A stretch of 64,000 nt of DNA from NCBI GenBank assembly GCA_014058105.1, contig JACGCM010001441.1, forward strand, positions 1,674,001 through 1,738,000. Direction: 5' to 3'. Below the pieces are notes generated by a model. That model worked only from the letters and a program-made list of their open reading frames with translations, did no database searches and was not told the origin of the DNA. Below are positions 46,297 to 57,768 of this stretch, piece after piece. Position 1 is the first letter of the stretch. Every line of letters starts with the position of its first letter. The position numbers were made by a program, and so were the translations under genes. The stretch comes from Kingdonia uniflora. Taxonomy: Eukaryota; Streptophyta; Magnoliopsida; Ranunculales; Circaeasteraceae.

Positions 46297-49124
46297 CCTC
46301 TCGCCCCCTTAAGCAATTTCATTTTCAACGAAACTTGGCGTGTAACCATATTAGGATATAGAAAACATATATCCTAAAAATAATCTCGACGTCCTCATTG
46401 AGAACCTTTCTTCAACACGGCTCTGCAATGACTCAATCTTCTACATCTTCAAGAAACTAATACTCTCCCGCACTTAGTCCAGAGTACTACACATTCTTCT
46501 GCACTTGCGGCTACTGAACCCAACTGCTAGTCTCGATGCTAACAACTGTGGTATTCATGACTGAACCTTGATCTTCGGTCTTTCAACTTGAAGTGTGTCG
46601 GTGATTGAAGCTTTATTCAAACTCTGGAGTCTGCCTTTTCTTCTTGGATACTGTCTCGCGGCCTTTAGCCTTCTGATAAATATATATATATATGGGCGAC
46701 GCTTCCTAGCATCGTGCCTATTTGAAATGCGTTACATCCTGCTACAAAGTGCCTTCTCCCTGACAAACCTGGCATTCTATTCGGCCAACCCAACGAGGAT
46801 ATCTACAATCCCGTCTGTAAGGTACACTCTCTTATGAGTTACGCCGGTGTATCACACAGTGCCTTCACTGCTCGAGAGTTCAATCTTCTGTGAATCTCGG
46901 CTTTAAACCTGTGAAGCAAGTCTACTAAAATCCCAGGGTAAACTCTTTCCATCTGCTATGGAACACCTACCGCACTCTGAAACTGCATGACTGTTCTTTT
47001 AACTAAATCTGTAAAGGTCTTCAAACCGTGTCCGCCCTTCTTAAGAAATATCTAGGACATCAAGATGCGGCACTCTTGCCTTACCAGTATAGAACTGAAC
47101 TGGTACTCATTGTTCACTTGGGCGAGGGAGGGTAGTTCCTAGGAGGTAGCATACTCTCAACAAAGGTACAACCACTTTGTCCTATCGCTAACAAAACCAT
47201 TGTTGCAACCTATCAAGGCGCGGGAACTCTGATTAACCCTATCGCCAGCAAAACCATTGACGTCTGCCATAAAGGTGTTCTGTGTGAACTTGGAAAACCC
47301 ATGAGACATCTATCTGTGCGGCAACGTTGTGCTCTACCAAATTTTGTGGTACCCCATCATCTAACCTATTGAGCGATAGATGGCATCTGTACCTAACTCG
47401 GCTGCAGGAAGGGTGATCGCTACTCCTGCATCACCAAGGTCTCTCAACTTTAAAACCTTTTATTGCCTCTCTCCTGACGAGGACTTAACACTAGTACCTT
47501 ATGTACATTTCCAAACTTCGATGGCCATGACCCTGCTAGAATTTACGTACAACTGCGTCACAACTAAGAACTCTTCCCACACTCAATAAGCTCGACGTCC
47601 TCGCCGAGAGCAAAGCTGTGATATATAACTGATTGACAGCTAAAGCATTTCTCCATATCTTCATCCCTACTTGAACCTGAGTAAATTGGAGATTTTGGGA
47701 ACAAAATACTGCTACTGCACCTGTCGCCCTAAGCTAGTTGGCCTACCACTTCCAACTGTTATCAACCTCGTGGAGATCAACCTTCATACTGTCGCAATCA
47801 TCTTTAAACTGAAGCGTAACCATTTTCTATCTCTAAACTACCTTCTACAATTACAGCCAACTCTTACCGGTCATTCAGATGTGATCTTCTAAAGATACTC
47901 CATCAATGCAAAGAGACGCGGGAACTCTGACCCCTATCGCTAACCACCATGTGAAAAGGAATTGGGAATTAACATCCAATTCTACTTCCTAAAACATTGA
48001 TCCATCTGAGATCATGTTTGAGGTAACCTGCACAACTTACTGTAGCTCAACTTTGTTATGCGACAACCACGTAACTTAATGCTATTAAGAAACGTGAGTC
48101 TTCACCAATCTGTGAGCTTGAAACGATCTAGGACCATCTTACAATAAGGATCAACTCGGCTAGAGCACTCGCATGACGAAAAACCTGAAACTCAACTATG
48201 GAGCCAGAGAACAAGCATCACTCGACCTTCTTGCCTTCTTAGAGTGAGTAAAGCAGTATTCTATGCTGTTGTGGGACCAATTACAGATAGGCGACAACCC
48301 AACTTGGGGGTTGTGGTTTATGTCGCGTAACCAAGATAAACTCTACCCTCAATGTCAATACTAACAGAATTACTGTGTGCAAACTCGGGACTCAAAACAT
48401 GTCTTTATCTTCTACTTTTCTCTTGGATCATGACGTTCAGCTCCAGAACGTCTCTGTGTCCAACTAAGGACAATCAAAACGAGTATCAACCAGAATTTTT
48501 CAAACTTCTGTAGACACTAAGGAATTCCAACCTAACCAAGCTTTACGACTTCCATACATAAGTACTTGGCATACGACACTGACCATATCGATCTTTGTTG
48601 AGATGGACATCATCCTTGATCACAACTGTTACTATACTTTGAAGTGCGTAGGTGGATTGGGCACAAATAACGACTTGCTAGATCTCCCTACTAGTATTTT
48701 TCATAGAGCATCTGCTATACTAACCAGCCTTTTTGAGATAACCAACGATATAGGTCACCATGTCTAACTTAAATATCAGCCCTTCCTCTTAACGTCATTG
48801 TCCAAAACACACTTAACTTGAGCAATCTCGCGCTCAGTTATAGACCCTTCATCTCACTTCCAATATCAACTGACATGTAGGAAACCCGCTCTACAAGCAT
48901 TCACAAAGGTGCTTGGATCATATGTCATGAGCAACATCGACTCTGAAGATAACAACTGTCAAGTAGGTATCCCTTCAAACTAACCTGACTCGCTCTGATA
49001 AGCCTAGACCAAACTAGTTTAGCTCTAATAAGCATAGGCGCAACAAGCCTTGCTCTATACCAACTATCAAGTTGGTATTTAATCTTACCAACTAGAGAGC
49101 TAAGCTTTGACCAACTATTCTAGC
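46297..49124 (-). other. Interior of element E
   Basis: No protein domain was found on either strand. A phrase of the type GCGGGAACTCTGA followed by CCCTATCGC recurs near 47220 and 47920, and CGCTAACAAAACCATTG / CGCCAGCAAAACCATTG near 47187 and 47241, suggesting internal duplication. The frames at 46595-46837, 47380-47589 and 47671-47892 have no support as genes. Confidence 0.5.
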
Positions 49125-49136
49125 TCTGATACCAAC
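49125..49136 (-). promoter_or_regulatory. Primer binding site of element E
   Basis: On the minus strand TTGGTATCAGAGC lies next to the LTR end CCATGACAG. TGGTATCAGAGC complements the 3' end of plant initiator methionine tRNA. It fixes the orientation of the element as minus. Confidence 0.75.
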
Positions 49137-49505
49137 TGTCATGGCCCTGCTCAGGTTAGGCACTATAGTACCCGGAGTACAATAGAATATGAGGTCGTGC
49201 GGTGTACATATAGGTGCGGCCGACATGCACAAGCCTTCTTTACTGGGCGTGGCGGCGCCAGTAGAATAGAGTCACGGATGCTAGAGATACATTCAGATAA
49301 TTCTAGATATTCGTGAGGGATCGTCTAATAGGTATTCGATATAGGTAGCAACGTTGAAGATTCCCTCAATAATCCATACTCTCGTGACTGGGCATGAGGT
49401 AAAGATAATACACCTATCCTGTAGCGGATCAGGATAGCTCAATATGTCGGGTTCCAAATATATGAGAGATATATATATAAAGGGGCAACGAGCCTAGACT
49501 AGTTA
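49137..49505 (-). repeat. Partial 5' LTR of element E
   Basis: The LTR starts TGTCATGGCC on the plus strand and aligns with 45625-45991 of the 3' LTR up to ACTAGTTA. At that point element D begins. The 3' LTR continues ACTAGTTACATAGTCC, which locates the insertion point exactly. Confidence 0.85.
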
Positions 49506-50108
49506 TGTAATGGCCTAATTCCGTGAGCTCGACGTGGCCTAGAATTAGCCCTTACACCAATGTACCTGTAACTATAATCTAGTAAACAGGAAATTACACA
49601 GGTATTTAGCGTGGAAAACCTATGAATAGGTTAAAAAACCACAACCTCATGCCGAGGGTTTTGTAATAGTAACTTTTATTATTTGAGTCTGACGATATCT
49701 TATTACAAGTTATCTTTAGACTTAGAAATATTTGATTTTGTGAATAAGAAGTTTTGAGTGTTTGAGAATCTTAGAAGATATAGTCTTCTTTGTGATTTCT
49801 CATATATTTTATGGTCCCTGTCTCTTCTAGAGCTTATTCTTTATATAGGCCCCTTCCGCAGCTTTTCATCGTGCTGAAGCACATTCTCCGAATAATGTGG
49901 TTAGTGGCTGTTGATTGAGTAACTGCTGAGTTCGTGAGAGACAGGTGGTTTTGACTTGTTCAGGTTTTTCGGTTTAAGCTCGACCCACGTTTATTATCAG
50001 TTCCTGGAGTATGTGGCAATGTTTGACTGAGAAGTCATGTGGAGGATGCGTGAGCCTGATAGAGGTAGTTTGAACTGGGGACAACTTGATTCTAGGTAAG
50101 ATCCTACA
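49506..50108 (-). repeat. 3' LTR of element D
   Basis: This 603 bp repeat runs from TGTAATGGCC to GATCCTACA on the plus strand. On the minus strand a TATATAA box lies at 49847-49841. About 200 bases downstream lies the hairpin-forming block (49648-49610). It matches 63481-64000 throughout. Confidence 0.9.
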
Positions 50109-50126
50109 ATCTCCCCCTCGCAACCA
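50109..50126 (-). promoter_or_regulatory. Polypurine tract of element D
   Basis: On the minus strand GGTTGCGAGGGGGAGAT directly precedes the LTR start TGTAGGATC. The equivalent tract in family B reads GAGGGGGCGAT. Confidence 0.8.
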
Positions 50127-50436
50127 AAGTCGCGAATGGCTTTGGTTGAGAAAGAATCTGGGTATATGGGTTGGAAGTTTGAATTTCGATAGAAGTAATG
50201 ACGTCTGTTGATCGCATGGAAAATGCGCATGCCAAAGGAAGATGTATGTGTATTGAATGTTGATGGGAATTGATGAATATGACATTTAGGGTTTGAAGAG
50301 TTACGTCTTATTCAATGATGACGCTTGGGAAAATGTACCTGCACAATAAATGTAGGGTTATATAAAGGGTACATGCACCATGGTTTGTGACAAAGTACGT
50401 TGTGGTCTGTTACAAAATCCTCTGCTAGTTCTGAAG

Positions 50437-50734
50437 ATGGTGAAAACTCGTAGGATGGGTGGGCCTTGAGGATCGAATCTCTTATAAAATGCAGAGGTTG
50501 AAGTTGAGATTTTTTGGGGACTACTCGTTGGAGGAATTTGTTCCTGCTCTTGTCTCTCCGACGTATAGAGGTATGTCGGTAGGCGAAACAGCTGAAACTG
50601 AGGAGGATTTTTATTGTAGATGGAGATTTCACCACGTTGTCTTAACAGGCGAGCAACGTTGGGCTTGTCTCTACCATCTTGCGGAGGACAAGGTTGGGGA
50701 GACAGATGTAGGGATAAGCACGACTGCTCTGTAG
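50437..50734 (+). pseudogene. First module of the antisense gene of element D
   Basis: The start MVKTRRM at 50437 is followed by a frameshift. The main frame (50459-50734) has MQRLKLRFFGDYSLEEF, VPALVSPTYRGMSV, then EEDFYCRWRFHHVVLTGEQR and ends ISTTAL. Family B copies keep MVKTRSM...MQRLKLKYFGD in one frame, so the shift is specific to D. Element A (1066-1401) and element C (17596 downward) have homologous modules. Function unknown. About 850 bases without an ORF (50810-51670) follow, collinear with element C. Confidence 0.55.
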
Positions 50735-51701
50735 TTGCGCTGATCTTTTATGTCACGATGGTTTCTAAGGTCGGACCTTCTTCATCTCTACCAACTTTGC
50801 GGGGGTAGTAGCTTCAGAGGAGGCGGTGATGGTAATGGAGGAGGGAGACAAACTGTGGAAGTCTGCATCTGCATTTCCATCACTCTCTTGCACTAAAAAG
50901 ACCTTCAGTTTGAAGAGTTGGTTCCAACACTGAGTCTTCTGCTTGCATAGTTTCCGTTTGAAGCTCGACTAGACTTCGACCAAACTCATGTGAGGGAAGC
51001 TTTTTATTGTTTCCAATTTTTGCTTTACATTAGGGTAAAAAATTATTAAAGTAGGTTGAACTGAAGGATTTGATATGTCAGAGTGCCTGAATAACCTGTT
51101 ACTTGCAAAAGTATTGAAAAACTTGTTATCTGTAAAGTACCTGAAGTTGGGTGCTGAACAGATTAGGTATCTGTAAAGTACCTGAGACCGATTACTGAAA
51201 GGCTTGTTATCTGTAAAAACAAGTGTAATCTTTTTCGAAATGAATAAATTTTGTCATCCATTTACTTGTGTTGATGTAGATATAGAATAACTCTTTAGAA
51301 ATCGAGCTGAAATGTTTTGAAGAATGTATGATATGAATTGAAATGTATGAGTACCAAAAGTATTGCTATTATAACATTCGAACTGAGATATATATGTGTG
51401 AAAGTTTATGTTGTGATGTTAGATGATTTGTTCTGTGTGCTGGAAATGTGGGAGAGAAAAATTGTAGGAAATCTACATCTAATGGAGGTCGATTGAAGAA
51501 TAAATCTAGAAAGAATAAGCTCGACCTTGAAAGTTATGGAATGTACCGAGTTCGAGGGAAGGGATAAGTTCTGCTAATTTTTCTAAAAAGTATGGGTTTT
51601 CTGTTACGAGATAAAAGGTCAATATCTCGTTCTGAGGGGAAAGTGAGTAAAAATGTATAAATAAGGATAGAATGAGGTTTGAATATGGGGAAGAGATAAG
51701 G

Positions 51702-54700
51702 ATGGTGCGGACTCGATCTCAGAGAATACGTCATACCGCTGAAGGACAATTCGCCATAAAGATTGCTAAAGTGCGGGAGAGGATTTTTGGATTGTTTGGT
51801 TATGATGCTGAGTTACCAGTGAGGGAGTGTCAGCTCAAAGGATTAGATGCAAGGGGCAGGGAACTTGAGTATGCCCGTTATTTCTATGAGGTATGTTTTC
51901 GTGAACTAGTGAGGGATCCTTCAAATCGAGAAGAGGTGGTTTGATTAATTATTGAGATGGAGATCAAATTTGAAGATATGAGGATTGTTGTAGGTGAATT
52001 GGTTTGATGTGGTTTCCCAGGTGATCAAGGCTATTTTTGATGATCTATATGTGAGGTTCATAGAATGGATGTAAAATAAGGGTGATGGAATAGGATTGTG
52101 CTGAGTTTAAATAAATTTGAAAGAAATTGTTGAATATATCATTTATTCGTGTTAATATTATTTGTTACTGTTGCGTAAAAATGAATTTGAAAATATTTGA
52201 AACTCTGTTATTGTAGCTTTGGAAATGACGTCATTGTTGCTATAAGAGTAGAAGAAGAAGCACGTACAGAAAAGCAGGGAGGTTCTAAATTTGTCTCCTG
52301 TGAGAAGTTGTGAAAACTCAATTACATGTAAAGAGTAAGTCAATATGAGTGGGGCGAGGTCAGAGGGTGATTTGGAAAAAATAGATAAAAATAAATAAAA
52401 ATATAAGGGGAAAGGCAATGATGGGAAAGAGTTTGTACCGAAAAAGTGCAAGACATCTGACATGGATAGTGGAAGAGACACCATGGTTCCAAAACCGAGG
52501 ACGGCTCGTGTGAGGCTCAATAACTACCAGCAGTTAGAGAGAGAAAATATAAATATCGCTTCATCTTCGTCAATCAAACGTTTTTCAATATCTGAAAACT
52601 TGAAGAGCAGTGAGTAAAGAAAGAAAAAAAGAGGCAAAAACAGTTCTAAAACTTGTATATATTCAAGCAAGAGGGATCATCAGTCAAAGTGTGAGAGAGT
52701 TGCTGAATTTGAGTCACGAAGGTGGTTGTATAACAGCATGGTGAGGGAAGGATACAATGCTGCCTTGGATTCACATTTTGATATAAAAGGTTAGTAAATA
52801 TATGTAATATGTGTATGAGGTTTTGAAAATTTATTTTGCATTGTTAGGAAAGTGATAAATTACTATTTATAGTAATTTAAGAAAATAAGTTGTTATAAGA
52901 GATATGAAAGATATTTGAATATGGTTAACGTATATAAATAGAAGATAACAATAGATATCTGGACCTGTGTATAGGTTGATCGTGAGGAGTGTTGGTAGGA
53001 TAAAACTCCTTACTTGTAGTTGAGATGAGGAACTCTCCTGTAAGTGAGGCCTCGACCTCTGGTGGGGCAACTGAGTCTAAGATTGAAGCGTTCAGAGGTG
53101 AGGAAGAAGTAGGTGTTGATCAATTTCTAGATTTTCCCGGAAGATTGGCATCCTTCCCTCGTCACTCGGATGCATTTAGAGAGTTTTGTAAAGCCAAGGC
53201 TGCTGCAGGAGGTAGATGGGGGAACTATATTGAGTACGCCGGTAGGCAATTTAGGGGTTGTACCATAGTAACGGGAGAAGAATACTTTTATTTGCTGGCT
53301 AATTTGGGGAAGAAAAAAAGATATAGGGGTATAGATGAATCGATCTCTTTTGAGTACTTCGATGGGGATGCTCGAAGCAAACTCTCGGAGGGTTTTCTAT
53401 GTTACCTGTCTCAGTTGGAGTATGGGTTGAGACTTCCTCTTAGCAATCTGGCGAAAGGGATTATGAATCTTATCGGTGCATGTTCTGTTCAAATGAATGG
53501 AAACATGTGAGAGGTGATAAGTGCTTGTGAAGCTTTGAACTCACGGTGGGAAGGATAAGGTAGAAGAGGAGGATATCCCCTAAGGATGTGTTGAAGTTTT
53601 ATGGTGTTAAAATTTTTGGCCCAAGTGAAGGGGCTTATTTTTGCGTGAAGGATACTCGACTTCGCTTCTTCGATCTGAACTCAGCAGGTTGACCTTGGAA
53701 CAATAACGTGATATGGGTGAAGGGTGACTGCCTTCAGAGAGATGATAAAGAACCCATAAAACTTTTATTTAGAACTGTAAAACAACGTAAGTATAACAAT
53801 GCCTAATGTATAAGATTGATAGTTGAAGTTGTAAGATGTTTACTGATGCTGATGTCTTGTGTATGGCAGGTCCTAAATCATAGGTGGAGTAGAAAGAGTC
53901 GTTGTTAGATAAAGTCGTTCTAGAGGAGACTGAGCTCGAGGCTGTATTAGAAGATTTTGGTATCAGCAGGAAGAAACGTGTTAACAGTCGAGTTGAAGAG
54001 GTTTTAAAATCCCAGTCGACAAGGTTAATGACGAGTGTTGATAGCAGCTAAAAGAAGGGAACTGATGGGGAAAGGCAAGTGAGCTTGCCAAAGTCCTCTG
54101 GAATGGACAAGGGATTACCCGAGTCCATTATGTCGAGTAAGTTAGCTCGTTCCCCAAAAGGCAATAGCTGAAGCGTCATGTAGCTGCTCTGGCTTCAGAA
54201 AGTAGTACTGCCGCCAAGAAGGCAAAAAAGAGAAGGTTGATTCTTCTGAAGTTTTTGGCGGGAAGGTCGTTGAGGATCAACCTGATATGGAGGATGGCTG
54301 GAAAGAGGTGGAAGAGAGGCCAGGTTGGTAGCTCTTCGTAGAGAGGAGGAGTTGAGAAAAATGGTAGGCTCATGAGCTCGATTATGCATTTGTGATGGAA
54401 TTTGTACTATGACTTGAGCTAATCAATAAGGTTTATTTGTTATTTTGCAGGCTGCTCGATTGATGAAGGGAATCTGCCTGGGGGTTGAGGAGGAGAGAGT
54501 CTAGCTGAAGTGGAAGAATGCTAAGCTCGAAAGGAATATAGCTCGGCTGAAAAATGATCTGAGCAAGGAGGGGACACGGATGGAGGCACTGAAGGCTTCC
54601 CAAGTTGTTGAGGTTAACAAGCTACAATCGGAGGTGAGAGTAGACCTGGAGGAAGTGGGGGCTGAGCATGACTGGCTTGGGCGTCACCTTATGTCCAAAG

Positions 54701-56898
54701 GATACTTGGAAGAGGAGGTGAATGCCATTAGGGCTGACACCTATGTGGAGGAAGAGGATGAAGAGTTTGAAGATGATATCGTTGGGGTAGTTGATGAGCT
54801 GGATGGTATGTCACCTCAGACGGCGAGGAATAACCAAGGGGATGATAACGAGAGCCCGGAGACTGAGATTGAGAAGGTAGGATAGTATGATTGTACTGTG
54901 ATTGCATGAATATGCGGGATGTTGTAAACTGGTTGGACATATTTTTGGATAGAATTCTATAGGCTAAGTTACTTTCTGTAAACCTTGTTGTAGGAACCTA
55001 AGGACGTACGCCTTAGAATAAAAGATTTAGAGGTTGAGCTTGCCAAGGAGAGAGAGAGACTTCATCGTCTTTGTTGTCTTCACAAGTGAAGCTGCAGGTT
55101 AGAATAAAGCAATAAATTTTGATTAGTATGCTACATTAGTATAGAGCTAAAAGCAATTAATAGAATGTAGAGACAAATTAACAACTCGTTACCGATTTAG
55201 GGGTAAACGGCATTGGAATGGTGCTATACATAAAATAATTTAGATTTTTGGCATACTCAAGTATAGAGAATGCGTACCTTTATACTTGCGAATATATGGT
55301 ATGGAGCATTCACCCGAGATTATACTTCGACCTTAAGTTCAGAAGTAGTTGTACACAGTAAATGTTCAAAAAAAATTAGATATCTTGTTAGACATGAGGA
55401 ATGTAGTGTTGGTTGTTCTAAATTGAACTGATATAATATATTTGTAATGTGTAGGTTGAATTAGAGTCGGTTCGCCTTCGCGAAGATGAAGCTCTTCAAT
55501 GTAACCAAGAATTTGTAGAAGAGTTTGATAGGATGATAGAGGTGAATGAAGATCGAGAAGATCAACACGTGAAGGTGTACTTTAAACTCGTTGAGGCAAT
55601 ACAAATAGTTGTCGACCTATCTTGGAAGATCGATGAAAAGGATACCGAAATAGAGAAAGGACGAGAAGAGATTGAAGAATTAAAAGAACGTGCTAGGAAA
55701 CTCAAAAACCAGAATAATGCATTGTTGGCAAAGAGCAAGGAGGCAGACATGGCCCGTTATCGCATGCAGGCTTTAAAAAGATTAGAGGATGATCTGAATC
55801 GATTAGTGGCTGATTTGAGAAGGGACCTAACCAAGAAAATGCATGACCAAGAGAAAATTCATTCTGATTTGGCGAATAGCAAGGGCGAGCTGGGGTGATT
55901 TAAGAAGAAATTAGTCGATAAAGATAATGACATAAAGAGATCTCAAGACGATCTAACTACGTCTGAATTGGTAGCTGAGCAAATGACTACACCTTTTTTT
56001 GCGAAGGATATGGAATTGCGGTCAGTTCATCGGAGATGCAATGAGTTGAATGAAAGGGTGGCATACCTGAAGGCCGAATTGGGTTAGGTCAACTTGCGTG
56101 TCGGGAATGCTGAGGTTGGGGAGCGCTCGAAGGGGAAGAAAAATAAGGGTATAAACTCTCTTGTTTAAGGCGATGTTGTTAGCTTATCAGCTCGAATAAG
56201 GGAGCTGGAGGGGGATGCCGCTCGGCTTCAAGGGAATGTGCGCAGAAGGGTGAGCAGTTACGGGCGTGTGAAGGTAAACTGGATGTTGGTCTCACCAGGG
56301 AGAGAGAGTTAGAGAGTGGTATCAGGTCTAAGGATATCGCGATAAGGGACAAAAAGGAATTATTAAAGAAAGTTCCCGATGTGAACGAACTGAAGAAGCA
56401 GATCGAGACACTTAGTGCTCAAGTCGTTGAATTGGAGGCGATTAATCAAGCTGAGCCAGCAAAAGCTGATAAAAAATCTACAGAGAACATAGCATTTACA
56501 GATTAGGTAGACAGAGAACTGGAGAGTCACAAAGTTAAGTACAAAAGGTTAGGAGATCGTCTTCAGAGGGCGAGGACGTCTTGGTCTCACTCAGTTGTAA
56601 CTCAAGCCTTGCATTCAGACTTGCTGAGATATGTGATTGTTGATTTCGTAGAAGAGGTTAAAATAATTGAGTTAGAGAGAGAGATACCTTGTTTGACTGT
56701 ATGTCAGGAAGGAGATGTATCTGCAGGGTTGACATGGATCGAGGAGATTACACTAGCTCCATGGGAACGAATTTGGGCCCTCGAACTGCTGAATTGATAG
56801 AGGAGGGCATGATTGTTGTCACTGCTCAAGTTCAAGAATTTATGGCTAGTCGACCTCCTGTTGTGGGGATAAGCGAAGCTGACATGCCCACAACATAA
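51702..56898 (+). pseudogene. Antisense multi-exon gene of element D
   Basis: Opposite to gag-pol. The module starting MVRTRSQRIRHTAE (51702-51944) is followed by an exon with DMDSGRDTMVPKPRT (about 52338-52793). A globular exon at 53031-53800 contains GNYIEYAGRQFRG, YGLRLPLSNLAKGIMNL and FYGVKIFGPSEGAYF. An acidic exon starts after a TATGGCAG acceptor (53870). A coiled coil with GYLEEEVNAIRADTYVEEED (54451-54876) sits between TTGCAG and GTAGGA sites. A long coiled coil starts after TGTAG at 55455 and ends DLLRYVIVDFVEE...MPTT (56898). The globular part resembles plant proteins called putative gypsy-type transposon proteins. Stops near 53508, 53550, 55087 and 55896 and some frameshifts break it. 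Role unknown. Confidence 0.7.
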
Positions 56899-56989
56899 AA
56901 AACATCATTGCAGTGGTTGTATATAAACCTGAAAAAGAAATAATATTTGTTGCAGACATGTTGAGAGATGAAAGCTAATTTTACCTTTG

Positions 56990-57600
56990 CTTTATCTTAT
57001 GTCTTGTTAAGTTCTTCGATCAAAAAATAGTATTACCTTTGTTTTAATCTAGGAGTTGAATAGATGGAGTCGACACAAGCGTAACCTTGATCAAACCGAT
57101 AGAATGTCACAGACATAGTGAAAGAGATAAAAGCTAGTATGACATTTGCTTTTATCTTATGTCTGGTAGAGTCTTTTGATTGAAAACAAGTTCTACCTTG
57201 TTCAAACCGTGGGAGATGTAGTAGAGTCAGCCAAACCAAGTGTTATCCTTGATTTAACTGGTAAAATGTCGCAGATATAGTGAAAGAGATGATAGCTAGT
57301 ATGACCTTTACTTTATCTTATGTCTGGTAGAGTCTTTTGATTAAAAACAAGTTCTACCTTGTTCAAACCGTGGGAGATGTAGTAGAGTCAGCCAAACCAA
57401 GTGTTATCCTTGATTTAACTGGTAAAATGTCGCAGATATAGTGAAAGAGATAATAGCTAGTATGACCTTTACTTTATCTTATGTCTGGTAAAGTCCTTTG
57501 ATTGAAAACAAGTTCTACTTTGTTCTAACAGCGGAAGATGTAGTAGAGTCAGCCAAACCAAGTGTTATCCTTGATTTAACTGGTATGATGCTGATTGAAA
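56990..57600. repeat. Tandem array of about 160 bp units in element D
   Basis: GATGTAGTAGAGTCAGCCAA recurs at about 57214, 57376 and 57535, giving a period of 159-162 bp. A diverged first unit starts near 56990. It occupies the same place as the 47 bp array of element A, between the antisense gene and the end of pol, but the unit and sequence are unrelated. Confidence 0.85.
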
Positions 57601-57768
57601 GCTAGTATTATCTATGCCTTAATCTATGTATTTTCTACAAAGTAGAGAGATGTATGAAAAAAACTTGTAAGTTTTATTAATTTCAGAAAAATGATTTATA
57701 TTGGATGGAGATAGAAATCTCACTTCTGGAATGAAAAAAAGAGGATCTGAAATGGTGTAGTGAGGGAC

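Larger units (their letters stand above)
45625..49505 (-). mobile_element. Element E: LTR retrotransposon without visible coding capacity
   Basis: The 3' LTR is at 45625-46296, the interior at 46297-49136, and the 5' LTR begins at 49137 and is cut by element D at 49505/49506. On the minus strand the 5' LTR ends CCATGACA, followed by TGGTATCAGAGC, the initiator-Met tRNA primer site. A purine tract AAGGGGGCGAGAGG precedes the 3' LTR start TGCCAGTACG. The 2.8 kb interior has no recognisable gag or pol domain, and all frames are short. It is therefore probably a non-autonomous or heavily decayed element. About 305 bp of its 5' LTR should lie beyond the right edge of element D. Confidence 0.75.
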
